NCBI RefSeq assembly: GCF_022682495.2
Contig: NC_071392.1
Location: forward strand, 102,972,896 to 103,036,895
Length of the DNA stretch: 64,000 nt
DNA from: Desmodus rotundus
Lineage: Eukaryota; Chordata; Mammalia; Chiroptera; Phyllostomidae
Direction of reading: 5' to 3'
Part shown: positions 23,966-33,280 of the stretch, one piece after another
How positions within the stretch are numbered: the first letter of the stretch is position 1
Layout: each line of letters starts with the position of its first letter
Translations under genes and position numbers: made by a program
The notes under the pieces: model-generated
The model's input: only the letters and a program-made list of their open reading frames with translations
Databases searched by the model: none
Told to the model about the DNA's origin: nothing

Positions 23966-24816
23966 TGTTTCCGATCCACTTAAACAACAGCTGGGAAAAG
24001 ATGCAGTCTTAGGTGGAAAAAAGAAAGAAGACACCCACAATTCCTAGATTGTTCACAATTTCCTACTGGCCCAGAGACTGCAGGTCACTCCCTCCTGTAC
24101 ACAGTAGGTGCCTGCACATAGTAGGACAATCCTCATCCTCCTTGTCTCCCTGCATGAAAGTTCTGAATCACTCCCTGCTCTTTCTACTCTCTGGCCAGTC
24201 TTTCCTGCAGCTCTTTTTTAACTAAAAAGTTTTAATCATGTATTGAGTTAAAAGTCAATATTTAATTAACCAAGTAATTACATTCAGCTTACGTTTTTGA
24301 ATCTGGCATTTGCACATCTGTGCGTGTCAGGACACCCTCTCTCCTGCCCCTCCATCTGTCCCCTGCCTCTCTCCCACAGAGCGGTCCCCCTCCTTTGGGA
24401 CAGAGACAGGAGGCTGCTCTGGAGCAGGTTCACTGGGGGGACCGAGAAGCAGGAGGAATGGGCTTTCTCTGGAGGACTCCCGGCGCCTCTCCCCGGAGCA
24501 GGGAGACTTTGTCTTGTAGTTAATAATGAAGAGCTTTCTTGCTGCATCTCCGCTCCCCATTACAGAACCACTGGAGGGTTTTAATTAAGTTAAAGCCATT
24601 CATTACATATAGAAAGGGGGTGGGGAAGACAGACTGAAGGCGGCTGACCTTGTAAGAGTGGTTCTCCAGCTCTGCTCATCCCAGGTAATGGAGAAGAGAA
24701 GCTCACCACAGCGGCCTGCCTGGGGAGTAATCGGGTGCTGTAGTAAGCTGCAAGGGTGGTGGTGGTGAACTTGGCTGATGGCACGCTGGATGCTTGCAAA
24801 CCTGGCATCTCACACC
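23966..24816. other. Single-copy stretch, nothing named
   Basis: A possible L2 scrap lies around 24100-24130 (acacagtaggtgcctgcaca). No gene is recognised. Open frames at 24297-24584 overlap on both strands. Confidence 0.45.
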
Positions 24817-24974
24817 TTCCACCCCTCGGCGAAGGGTAACTCATACCTGTTGTTCCCCCCAGCCCTCCACACATCAGCAGAAGGCGAACCAGGCCCACAG
24901 GCCTTCAACCTTTCACCCCTTGCAGAAGACCACCCAGACCCACAGCTCCTTTTCCTCCACCCGCCAGCAGAAGG
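24817..24974 (+). repeat. Degenerate 45-48 bp minisatellite, about 4 units
   Basis: Anchor motifs ttccacccctcggcgaagg (24817), ctccacacatcagcagaagg (24865), tttcaccccttgcagaaga (24911) and ctccacccgccagcagaagg (24955) recur at spacings of about 48, 45 and 45 bp. All three spacings are multiples of three. The plus frame 24778-24993 translates it as repeated L-H/S-P-x-A-E-G units. AATAAA follows at about 24988. I do not recognise a protein or named satellite; divergence between units shows it is not recent. Confidence 0.65.
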
Positions 24975-25273
24975 AAGCCATCAGCAAAAATAAAGTGGAA
25001 AGCCCCTCGGCTTGTCTTTGTTTACAAAAAAACCTCCTGAAATTTTAATACAAATAGCAGCACAGATCAATGAAGAGAGAATGAGCATTTTTACTACGTT
25101 GAGTCTTCCAATCCATAAACAAGGTCTTTCCAATTATTTAGTTTTTAATTTCTTTCTTTAACATTTGAGAGTTTTCAGCATGTAGATCTTGTAAATGTTT
25201 CATTCATTTTATACCTAAGTATTTCATTTTTATTTGGAACAATGATAAGCTCAGTCCTCATTTTTTCATTAGT

Positions 25274-25546
25274 CTATAGAGAATGCATTTGATTTTTGTG
25301 TATTGATCTTGTATCTTGCAACTTGGTTGAACTCACTAGTTTGAGATTTTTTTTGGTAGATTCTTTGGGATTTCCTCTGTAGGAAATCACATCACTTGCA
25401 AATAGAGATAATTTTACTTCTTCTATCTGTATGCCTTTTATTTCTTTTTCTTGCCTTATTGCACTTTCTAGTACTCCCAGTGCTACGTTGAATACAAGTG
25501 GTGGAAATGAACATTCTTCCTTTAGAATTCCTAGTCTTAGAGGCAA
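25274..25546 (-). pseudogene. L1 ORF2 reverse-transcriptase remnant
   Basis: The 90-codon frame encodes the RT core region of L1 ORF2p: RQEKEIKGIQ followed by EEVKLSLFASDV and ENPK-like residues. The catalytic FADD box is changed to FASD (25391-25402 on the minus strand), which would remove one metal-binding aspartate. The frame is bounded by stops, so this is a dead fragment. Function in an intact element would be target-primed reverse transcription of L1 RNA. Confidence 0.85.
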
Positions 25547-25997
25547 AGCACCTAGTCTTCCACCACTGAGTAGGGTGTTAACTACAGATTTTTTGTAGGT
25601 GCTATATATGAAATCGAGGACATTACTATCTAATCCTTGTTAGCTGAGCATTTTTTCACAAATAGATACTTTTTCTACATTTATTAAAATAATTTTTCTT
25701 TTTTTAGCCTGTTGATATGGTGGATTATGTTGATTGACTTTTGAGTTTTCACCAGTCTTGCATACCTCAAATAAATCCCACTTGGTCATGTTATATAGTT
25801 ATGATTCTTTTATACATTGTTGGATTAAATTTTCCAATGTATTTGAAGATCTTTGTGTCTAAGTTCACGAAGGGTGTTGGTATGTAGTTTTCTATTTTTG
25901 TACTGTTTTTGTCTCGTTTTGGTTTTAGGGTAATACTGGCTTCATAAAATGACCTAGAGTGTGTTCCCTCTTCTATTTTCTAGAAGAGATGGTGTAA

Positions 25998-26015
25998 AGT
26001 TGGTGTTGATTTTTT
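25998..26015. repeat. HAL1 target-site duplication, left copy
   Basis: agttggtgttgatttttt. It matches 27935-27952 (agttggtgttaatttttt) with a single g/a difference, and the two copies bracket the HAL1 element. Confidence 0.85.
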
Positions 26016-26230
26016 AAAATATATTTTATTGATCATGCTATTACAGTTGTCCCATTTTCCCCCCTTTATTTCCCTCTGCCCTGCACACCGCCTCCCACCC
26101 ACATTCTCTCTCCTTTAGTTCATTTCCATGGGTCACACATATAAGTTCTTTGGCTTCTACATTTCCTATACTATTCTTACCCTCCCCCTGTCTATTTTCT
26201 ACCTACCATTTATGCTACTTATTCTCTGTA

Positions 26231-26262
26231 CCTTCCCCCCCTCTCCCCCTCCCACTCCCCTG
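26231..26262 (-). other. G-rich polypurine tract of the HAL1 3' UTR
   Basis: The minus strand has runs of four to seven G (plus-strand ccttcccccc, ctctccccct, cccactcccc). Such tracts are a conserved feature of L1 3' UTRs and can form G-quadruplexes. Confidence 0.7.
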
Positions 26263-26414
26263 TTGATAACCCTCCATGTGATCTCCATTTCTGTGATTCT
26301 CTGTTCCTGTTCTAGTTGTTTGCTTAGTTTTCTTTTGTTTTTGTTTTAGGTGTGGTTGTTAATAACGGTGAGTTTGCTGTCATTTTACTGTTCATATTTT
26401 TTATCTTCTTTTTC

Positions 26415-27250
26415 TTAGATAAATCCCTTTAACATTTCATATAATAAGGGTTTGGTGATGATGAACTCCTTTAACTTGACCTTATCTGAAAAGCACTTTA
26501 TCTTCCCTTTCATTCTAAATGAAAGCTTTGCTGGATAGAGTAATCTTGGATGTAGGTCCTTGCCTTTCATGACTTGGAATACTTCTTTCCAGCCCCTTCT
26601 TGCCTGTAAAGTCTCTTTTGAGAAATCAGCTGACAGTCTTATGGGAACTCCTTTGTAGGTAATTGTCTTCTTTTCTCTTGCTGCTTCTAAGATTCTCTCC
26701 TTGTTTTTAATCTTGGGTAATGTAATTATGATGTGCCTTGGTGTGTTCCTCCTTGGGTCCAACTTCTTTGGGACTCTCTGAGCTTCCTGGACTTCCTGGA
26801 AGTCTATTTCCTTTGCCAGATGAGGGAAGTTCTCCTTCATGATTTGTTCAAATAAGTTTTCCATTTGTTGCTCTTCCTCTTCTTCTTCTGGCACCCCTAT
26901 AATTCAGATGCTGGAACATTTAAAGATGTCCTGGAGGTTCCTAAGCCTCTCATTTTTTTTTTTTTTTTGATTCTTGTTTCTTCATTCTTTTCTGGTTGAA
27001 TGTTTCTTTCTTCCTTCTGCTCCAAACTGTTAATTTGAGTTCCAGTTTCCTTCCCATCACTATTGGTTCCCTGTACATTTTCCATTGTTTCACTTAGCAT
27101 AGCCTTCATTTTTTAATCTAATTTGTGAGCAAATTCAACCAATTCTGTGAGCATCCTGATTACTGGTATTTTGAACTGTGCATCTGATAGGCTGGCTATC
27201 TCTTCATTGCTTGGTTGTATTTTTTCTGGAGCTTTGATCTGTTCTTTCAT
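26415..27250 (-). pseudogene. HAL1 ORF1 (L1 ORF1p-like RNA chaperone), broken
   Basis: L1 ORF1p is a trimeric RNA-binding chaperone that packages L1 RNA in the cytoplasm. Here an N-terminal charged segment runs from the likely start Met (27250, MKEQIKAPEK), then a coiled-coil-like region (KEERNIQPEKNEETR), then the RRM and C-terminal domain in 26415-26894. The latter includes PRHIIITLPKIK, ITYKGVPIRLSADFS, QARRGW and LLYPAKLSF. Breaks: an in-frame TAA between LVEFAHKLD and MKAMLSE (27113-27115), a frameshift at a 16-A run (26953-26968), and a TGA shortly before the RRM part. About 278 codons overall, somewhat short of typical mammalian ORF1p (300-370). Not translatable as one protein. Confidence 0.85.
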
Positions 27251-27934
27251 TTGGGCCTTTTTTTTTCTTGTTTTGTTTTTTGTCTCGGCACACCTGTTAT
27301 GTAGTAAGGGGCAGAGCCTTAGGTATTCGCCAGGGCAGGGCAAACTACCTCGCTGCCTTGTAATGCTGTATGTGGGGGAGGGGTCAGAGAGGGAACAATG
27401 CGGCTTGCTCCTCTCTCTGCTGGATTTCAGTCACTTCCCCCAATACCCACAAGCAAAGTGGGCTCTTCTGGTGCTGATTGTCAGGTGGGTGGACTTGTGT
27501 ATGTTCTAGGACCCTGTGGGTCTCTCCAACGAACTCTCCTGTGAGGCTGGGAATTTCTCCCATTGCCGCCTCAACCCTCACAGGTGTTTTCAATCAGAGG
27601 TTTGAGGCTTTATTTCCCCGCACTGGAACCCTGGGTTGCACAGTCTGTCTTGCTCCCCAGTTGTTCCTCCTGGTTTATCTGCACGCGAATGTGGGACTGC
27701 CCAGTCCACAATTCACTGCCTCACCTCGAGTCCTCTCTGCCCAGCTGCCCGTCTCTGCCCCTCCCACAGGTAGGAAGAATGTTTCTTCTTTAACTCCTTG
27801 GTTGTTGGACTTCCATACAGTTCGATTTTCTGGCAGTTCTGGTTGTTTTTTTGATTTTAAATTGTTGTTGTCCTTCTTTTGGTCATGCAAGGAGGCACAG
27901 TGTGGCTACCTATGCCTCGATCTTGGCTGGAAGT
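27251..27934 (-). promoter_or_regulatory. HAL1 5' UTR / internal promoter region
   Basis: GC-rich leader upstream of ORF1, starting on the minus strand with ctacttccagccaagatcg and containing gtgggaggggcagagacggg. By analogy with L1, this would hold an internal Pol II promoter. Start of the element is set by the target-site duplication at 27935. Overlapping open frames on the plus strand (152 codons at 27478-27936) are antisense noise. Confidence 0.6.
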
Positions 27935-28040
27935 AGTTGGTGTTAATTTTTTTAAGTGTTAGATAAAATTCTTCAGTTAAACCACATGGGCCTGGAGAAT
28001 TCTTTTTTCAGGAGCTTTTCAATTACAAATACAATTTCTT
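27935..28040 (-). repeat. Old L1 LINE, ORF2, continuation
   Basis: Resumes the same L1 after the HAL1: gttagataaaattcttcagt and tgggcctggagaattctttt are reversed ORF2 phrases directly collinear with 25998-26015. Confidence 0.85.
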
Positions 28041-28087
28041 TTTTTAAAATTGAATGTATCAGAGTGACATTGGTTAATAAAATTATA
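28041..28087 (-). repeat. 47-bp insertion of an L1 3' end
   Basis: ttttaaaattgaatgtatca and gagtgacattggttaataaa is the extreme 3' end of another L1 type (reversed; a 'ttattggggtgacattggttaataaaatta' class tail). It is flanked by acaaatacaatttctt (28025-28040) and acaaatatcacttctt (28088-28103), 13/16 identical, as expected for an old target-site duplication. Confidence 0.65.
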
Positions 28088-29984
28088 ACAAATATCACTT
28101 CTTACATTGTCTTAGGACTAGCCAGTATATTTACTTCATCTTGATTGAGTTTGGTAGTCTGTGGTTTTCAAAGGGTCGGTTGGTTTCTTCTGAGGTTTGG
28201 AGTTTATGAGTGTGAAGTGGTTCACAGCACTTTTTATCTCTTTTATGGTTCTACGGTCTGTGCTAATACCCTCTGTTTTATTCCCGGTATTGGTGATTTG
28301 TGTCTTTTTTTTTTTTTTTTTTATCTTTGTCAGTCTTGCTAGAAGTTTGTCAATTCCATCAATCTTTTCAAAGAATCTGTTCTTAGTTTTATTGATTTGC
28401 TCTGTTGTCTTACTGCTTTCTATTTCATCAATTCCTGCTCTTTTCTCTACCATCTCCTTCCTTCTGTTCCCTTTGGGTGTGTTTTGCTCTTCCAGTTTCT
28501 AGATTATCGCTTTCAGATTTTTGCGCCGCTCTAGTGTAAGCAGTTCGCACTCTGAATTTCACCGTCGGCATGACCTGGGCTGGGCCTCACACATTTTGAT
28601 ATGTTGCCTTTTCATTTTCATTCCGTTCTATATATTTTAAAATTTCCTTTGAGACTTCCTTATTGACTCATGGGGTATATATATAGCCATGTACTGTCTA
28701 ATGTTTCTATGTTTGAAGACTGTCCTGTTGTCTTTTTGATTTCTAGTTTGATCTCATTATGGTGAGAAAACACATTCTTTGTGATTTGAATTCTTTTAAA
28801 CGTGTTAAGGTTTGCTTTATGAACCCGGATATGGTCTCTCTAGGGAAACGTCCCAGGTGAGCTTGGGAAAAATGTAGTAGTGGTTTATTCAAAGTCAGTT
28901 AGATCCAGTTGATTTACAAGGTTGTTCGGTTTAACTGTATCCTCATTGGTTTTCTGTCTGCTGGACCTATCTGCCGGCTGTATCAATTACTAATAAAGGG
29001 TGTCAAACACTGATATGTTAGGCGTTGAAGTCTCCAGCTATAATTGCGGATTTATCTATTTCTCCTTCCAGCTCTATCAGTTTTTGTTCCCCGTATTTTA
29101 AAGCTCTGTTGTTTGGTAGACACACATTTTGGGTCGCTGTATCTTCTTGGTGCATTGATCCTTTTATCATTCAGCAATGTCCCTTGTTGTTCTTAGTAAC
29201 TTTCTTTGTTCTGCAATCTACTTAATCTGATATTAATATAGCTAGTCCTGCTTTCATTAAATTGGTGTTTGCATGACACCACTTGATCTGTTCTTTTACG
29301 TTGAGCCTACCAATGTCATTTTGTTTAAAGGGAGTTTCTAATATACGGCATGGAATTGGGTTGTATTCCTTAATCCACTCTGCCAGTTTCTCTCTTTTAA
29401 TTAGTTTGTTAAGATCATTGACCCTTTAGAGTAATTGTTGATATGTTAGGGCTAGAGAGTGACATTTTATTATTTATTGTCTATTTCTTCCTTCTGTGTC
29501 TCATTCTTCTCTCTCTTCCTGCCTTCCTGTGGGTTTTTTATGTTTTTAAGAATTCCATTTTGATTTCCTTATAATACTTCGGCATATATTGTTTTATGTA
29601 TTTTTCTCTGCGGTTGGTGATAATATGCACATATATAACTTGTCACAGCACAGTGCTGTCGGTGTGTTTTGTTTTTTAATTTTATTTTTACGGCTATCAC
29701 TGTTTTAACACTTCCAATGAAGTGTGGAAGCCTTCTCTGGCTGTAGTCCCTTTGCTCTTCCCACTTTTAAAATACAATTGTCTCAAGCGTTTCACACATT
29801 GAGCACCACCTCACGTGATGTGGTTATTTTTGCTTCGACCATCACATATGATTTAAGAAAGAAAAAAAAATAGTCTATTATATTAACACCAATTTTTGCC
29901 CATCCCAAAATTCTTTTTTCCTTTCTGAATTTCTAAGAATTCTTCTGCTGCTGTTTTCTTTCTGCCTGTAAAGTAATATTGAAG
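28088..29984 (-). repeat. Old L1 LINE, ORF2 5' part and upstream
   Basis: Continues the L1 toward its 5' end: a reversed ORF2 linker region at 28136-28453 (KIDGIDKLLARLTK, INKTKNRFFEK), then endonuclease-coding sequence with caactataattgtggat-like ctataattgcggatttatc, tatcattcagcaatgtccct and ctgatattaatatagctagt. Beyond 29420 come inter-ORF or ORF1-side sequences. An 18-T run lies at 28305-28322. Many stops; inactive. Confidence 0.85.
28136..28453 (-). pseudogene. L1 ORF2 linker remnant (between endonuclease and RT)
   Basis: The 105-codon frame includes INKTKNRFFEKIDGIDKLLA, equivalent to the conserved 'W/RFFEKINKIDKPLARL' segment of L1 ORF2p, followed by a lysine run from the 18-T/A tract and NTGNKTEGISTDRRTIKEI. 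It is truncated by stops on both sides and is part of the same dead L1 as 25274-25546. Confidence 0.8.
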
Positions 29985-30360
29985 TGAATTTCTTGTAGAC
30001 ACTTATAATTTGGACATGTTTTTAAATTCGCTCTGCTATGCTAATCTTTGTGTTTTAATTGGTATATGTAGACCATCTACATCTAATGTGATTATTAATA
30101 GGTTAGGGCTTAAACCTACTATTTTATTGTTTGTTTTTAGTTTGTTCTTTCTGGTTTTCTTTTTGTTTTCTTTTTTTTTCTTTTGGTCTTCCTTTGGGCC
30201 ACTTGAACATTTTTTAGCTTTCCATTTTGATTTACCTATGGTGTTTTTGGTATGTCTCTTTGTAGTAGTTGTTCTAGGTGTATACACAGCCTACCGAAGT
30301 CTACTGGTCTCATCACTTTACCAATCCGAGTAAAGTATAAAACCCTTACCTCCATAATTA
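29985..30360 (-). repeat. Second old L1 fragment, overlapping consensus
   Basis: gtgaatttcttgtagacact, tgtgttttaattggtatatg, tagaccatctacatctaatg and ttgatttacctatggtgttt repeat the same L1 consensus interval as 29330-29690 (ttaatccactctgccagttt, cttttaattagtttg, gttgatatgttagggct). The copies are diverged and in the same orientation. It is either a second L1 fragment or an old tandem duplication. Confidence 0.75.
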
Positions 30361-30392
30361 CTTTTTTTTTTGTATCTACTTAACCTTTATGC

Positions 30393-30530
30393 CAGGGTTT
30401 CTCAACCTGGCCACTAATAACATTTTAGGCCAGATTATTCTGTGCTGTGGGGGGCTGACATCAAGTGGGTGGAGGCCAGGGGTGCTGTTAAACAGCCTGT
30501 AATGCACAGAACATCCCTCTCCCCCAAACC
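30393..30530 (-). repeat. MER20 (hAT-Charlie) relic with internal inversion
   Basis: 30393-30456 (cagggtttctcaacctggcc ... ctgtgctgtggggggctg) is the reverse complement of the MER20 3' end. 30458-30530 (catcaagtgggtggaggcca, then ggtgctgttaaacagcctgt) is MER20 in the sense orientation. So the two halves point in opposite directions. Confidence 0.65.
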
Positions 30531-30559
30531 CCAATGGATGAAGGTGGAAAAAGCTCTGA

Positions 30560-30740
30560 CCTAGTGTCAGGATCTTGGGCTGAGCAGAACTCAGGTCCCA
30601 GCTCTGCCTTTTTCTCACTGTGTCTCATGTTGGAAAGTGGCTGAGCTTGTCTGAGCCACAGTTTCCTGGAGGGTAAAACAGGAGTATAAGAGTATCTACC
30701 TCATAGGGTCCAATGAGATGCCACAACACAGGAAGTGGCT
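30560..30740 (+). repeat. MIR SINE
   Basis: cagaactcaggtcccagctc, tctgagccacagtttcctgg, agtatctacctcatagggtc, caatgagatgc: sense MIR in order. Confidence 0.75.
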
Positions 30741-30754
30741 CTAATAATAACAAT

Positions 30755-30960
30755 AGCCACCTTTCCTTAGTACTTACTATACGCCGGTCATTGTTCTAGG
30801 CACTTCCTGTGTATTAACTCATTTAGTCGTTACAGTCGTAATGCAATGAGGAAGGTGACGTCATTGTCCCCAACAGATAGAATGTGAGGGTGTGAGGTGC
30901 AGTAACTTCTCAGGGACACGGGGCTAGTAACCCAGGGAGTAGAAACAGAGGGGCCCTTAC
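30755..30960 (-). repeat. MIR SINE, antisense
   Basis: ttagtacttactatacgccg, attgttctaggcacttcctg, tgtattaactcatttagtcg, then cacggggctagtaacccagg: reversed MIR. It faces the preceding MIR head-on. A CRE palindrome (tgacgtca) is at 30856-30863. Confidence 0.75.
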
Positions 30961-31520
30961 CGGCCCAAGGCCTGAAGGGGCTGGAAGCAAGAGGGGTTAT
31001 GGAGACCTAGGGATCGCTGCGGCGGGAGGAGAGGGCTGCCCAGGAGGAGCTGAGGCCATGGGAAGAGAACACTGGCCATTGGGTGCATTGTGACCCAGCA
31101 AGGGAGAGGGATCTGCTGACCCCCTCTCCTGCTGCTGCCTCCTCCTATGGGCCAAACACAGCTGGGAAGCACAGGGCAGGGTAGCCTGGGTGACCCAGCT
31201 GTGGAGGTGGAGGCGGGCCTGTCCTAGCCACAGAGCTGCAGGGCTGGGGTGGGGGAGAAGAAGTCGGGGGAGGGGAACAGAGCCACCCACCCTGACCCTG
31301 GCTGCCTCTTTCAAACGGTGTCCCTGCTGTTAGAGCTCTGGCTCCAGGGACTCAGAGTGGCAGACCCCTCTCTGGGAACCCAGGGAGGGTGACTGGGGGG
31401 CCGGGGAGCAGTGTCACTGACAAAGGCCTCTGAGCACCCAGACCCAGGCTATGATCCAGCCCTGCCAAGTCCTGTGTCCCTTACTCTGCAGAACTCAGAG
31501 GGCCGTAACAAAACCTCCAC
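30961..31520. other. GC-rich single-copy stretch, nothing recognised
   Basis: No repeat or gene recognised. Minus-strand Pro/Leu-rich open frames (up to 105 codons) lack domains. Confidence 0.5.
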
Positions 31521-31524
31521 TCCT

Positions 31525-31760
31525 TTATGTATCTGAACATGTATTTGACACCGGCTACGACGTGCCAGGCATTGCCCTAAGTGCGGGGTCAAAGTTGTCA
31601 ATAACACAGGCCCATTTCCGACCCTAGAGGAGCTGACTCCACAAGTGGGGAGAACTGGGCAATAAATTATTGCAGGTTGCAGTAGGGATTATAAGGGAAA
31701 TAAAACAGTTTATAAAATATAGAGGATGCCAGGCATCGATCAGTGGAGGGGGGTCTTTAG
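31525..31760 (-). repeat. L2 LINE 3' end, antisense
   Basis: catgtatttgacaccggcta, cgacgtgccaggcattgccc, taagtgcggggtc, then gagctgactccacaagtggg: reversed L2 end (tattgagcacctactatgtgccaggcactgttctaggcgctgggg ... gagcttacattctagtgggg). Confidence 0.7.
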
Positions 31761-33226
31761 CTTCTGTCCACTGTCCAAGGAGTTTGCAATGTTGTTGCTG
31801 GCAAGAAAATATTGAGATTTTTTTTTAGGTAAGACTTTGCAATCAACTCTTAAATTGTGGTGATGATAAGAACTGTAAGCCGGTAGCTTTTTAGAATTCA
31901 TTATTAAAAATATGAGTCAGTCTTCTAGCTGCCAAGAATAGATGATTAGTTGGAAACCAAGGTGCTCTTCATATAACAATGTGTATTAATGATCACGCAT
32001 ATAGATGTTTTTGGGGCAGTTTTCTAGAAGAATATGCAGCCAGGAAGCAATCAGAGCCCTGGGCTCGCATTGACAATTCGGCGCACCAGAACGTGGGCCC
32101 ATTTGGAATGGACCCCATGGGGCAGGAGGGACAGTTCCAGCCTGTGGACACCCTGGTGGGCGTTCCGTTTTCCAGGCAGAACCTGGCTCCTGTGCCTTCT
32201 CAGGAGGGGAGGCGCTGCAGGAATTTGGTCTGCAGGGGGCGCTGTGCGCATCTGCTTCTGGAGAACGCAGTTCTCCTGGACTGAAATCTCTGGAAAAATC
32301 AAGCCTTCATCTTTGAATCTTCAAAGTCCCAGATGCCCTGTCCGTCGCAGTCAACATTGCGTGCTCTGAACTTTGGTCTATGAATTCGATTCAGCGCCCG
32401 CCTAGTGCATGGCTGGTAATACCCGTCAAACACAGTATGCCAGCGTTATTTATTTCACTATTTGTTCCTTAAAGTTTTAAAGAAAAAAACATGGATAACT
32501 CACACATCAGATCAATAATTTCACAAACAATATCGTTTGGTTTGAGCTTCCATTTTAGAGAATGAGTCCTTTAATGAAGAATGTTAAATAATGGTGCGGG
32601 GGGCGCCCTGAGGTGGCGGCCCAGAACCATCACCGGAGGCTGTGCTAATGGGTGGCATTTGGGAAACGCTGTTTTTTCAGGCAGGCAAGGTGGTTTGGGC
32701 ATGGACGCTCACGTCCTATCAGTGTGGTTGGAGGGGGCCCTCCCCAGCCCATCAGAGTCACAAAGAGGCGTCAGGGTGACCTCACCCCTGGCCCGGCACT
32801 GTGGCAAGGTTTGGTCATGGAAAGAAATTGGGTCTGTTTTTCTCTACAGGACCCAGGCTAATGCTGGAAAAAACAAGTTTGGGTTGGCTGGCCTGGCTTC
32901 ACTTGAAACATTGAAAGCTGGCGTCTTTTGCCCTTCAGGGTGATGTCTTCCAGATTCTAACCTCCCGTCTGAGCTTTCTGTGTGCATGAGGCCCGGGAGG
33001 GGGAGGAGATCAGATCGTTACTGCTGTGTGGAAAACGTTCATATCGAAAGCTTGGTAGTAAGAGCGTTGATGATAAATCAGGTGAGTGTCCCAAGGGGAG
33101 ACTTACCATGTGCTATTTATGCACAAATGCCTCTATCATTTAAGAGGCTTGTTTAAAATTGTAGTTTAGGAGCAGACTGACAAAGCTCTCCAGCGCTGGC
33201 ATATCTGGGTGGGAGTGAGTGCACTG
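31761..33226. other. Single-copy stretch, possible regulatory cluster
   Basis: No repeat or gene is recognised. AT-rich blocks at 31830-32060, 32330-32580 and 33030-33180 carry homeodomain/POU-like words (attcattattaaaaatatg, atcaataatttcac, tgctatttatgc) around a CTCF-like site at 32226-32246. A regulatory role is inference only. Confidence 0.45.
32226..32246 (+). promoter_or_regulatory. CTCF-like motif
   Basis: tggtctgcagggggcgctgt. The core cagggggcgct is identical to the CTCF consensus core (CCAGGGGGCGCT), and the upstream TGG..C fits the TGGCCAC flank partly. It lies in single-copy sequence. Binding is untested. Confidence 0.5.
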
Positions 33227-33231
33227 AACAA

Positions 33232-33237
33232 GCAGAC

Positions 33238-33275
<38 letters not shown>
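33232..33275 (+). repeat. (GA)n microsatellite
   Basis: A short (GACA) lead-in followed by about 16 perfect AG dinucleotides. A polymorphic marker candidate. Confidence 0.95.

Positions 33276-33280
<5 letters not shown>

Larger units (their letters stand above)
25050..26015 (-). repeat. Old L1 LINE, ORF2 3' portion
   Basis: Antisense L1. ttgagtcttccaatccataa, attttatacctaagtatttc, attgatcttgtatcttgcaa and cctgttgatatggtggatta are standard reversed L1 ORF2 phrases. It lacks the L1 3' UTR, so its 3' end is truncated. It continues at 27935 on the other side of the HAL1 insertion. Confidence 0.9.
26016..27934 (-). mobile_element. HAL1 (half-L1), ORF1-only retrotransposon, near full length
   Basis: Read on the minus strand, the element has a GC-rich 5' UTR (27934 to about 27251), an L1-type ORF1 (about 27250-26415), a G-rich 3' UTR (26414-26016) with a polypurine tract, an AATAAA at 26025-26030, and a short A-rich end. 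There is no ORF2: the 3' UTR follows ORF1 directly. An 18-bp target-site duplication brackets it inside an older L1. HAL1 elements are known L1-derived families that carry only ORF1 and need L1 machinery in trans. An internal deletion of a full L1 is the alternative, less likely given the continuous 3' UTR and end-to-end structure. Confidence 0.8.

Noticed and set aside
27478..27936. 152-codon plus-strand frame
   Set aside because: Antisense to the HAL1 5' UTR.
33232..33275. Possible CRISPR-like regular spacing
   Set aside because: A plain dinucleotide microsatellite. No repeat-spacer structure exists anywhere in this vertebrate sequence.
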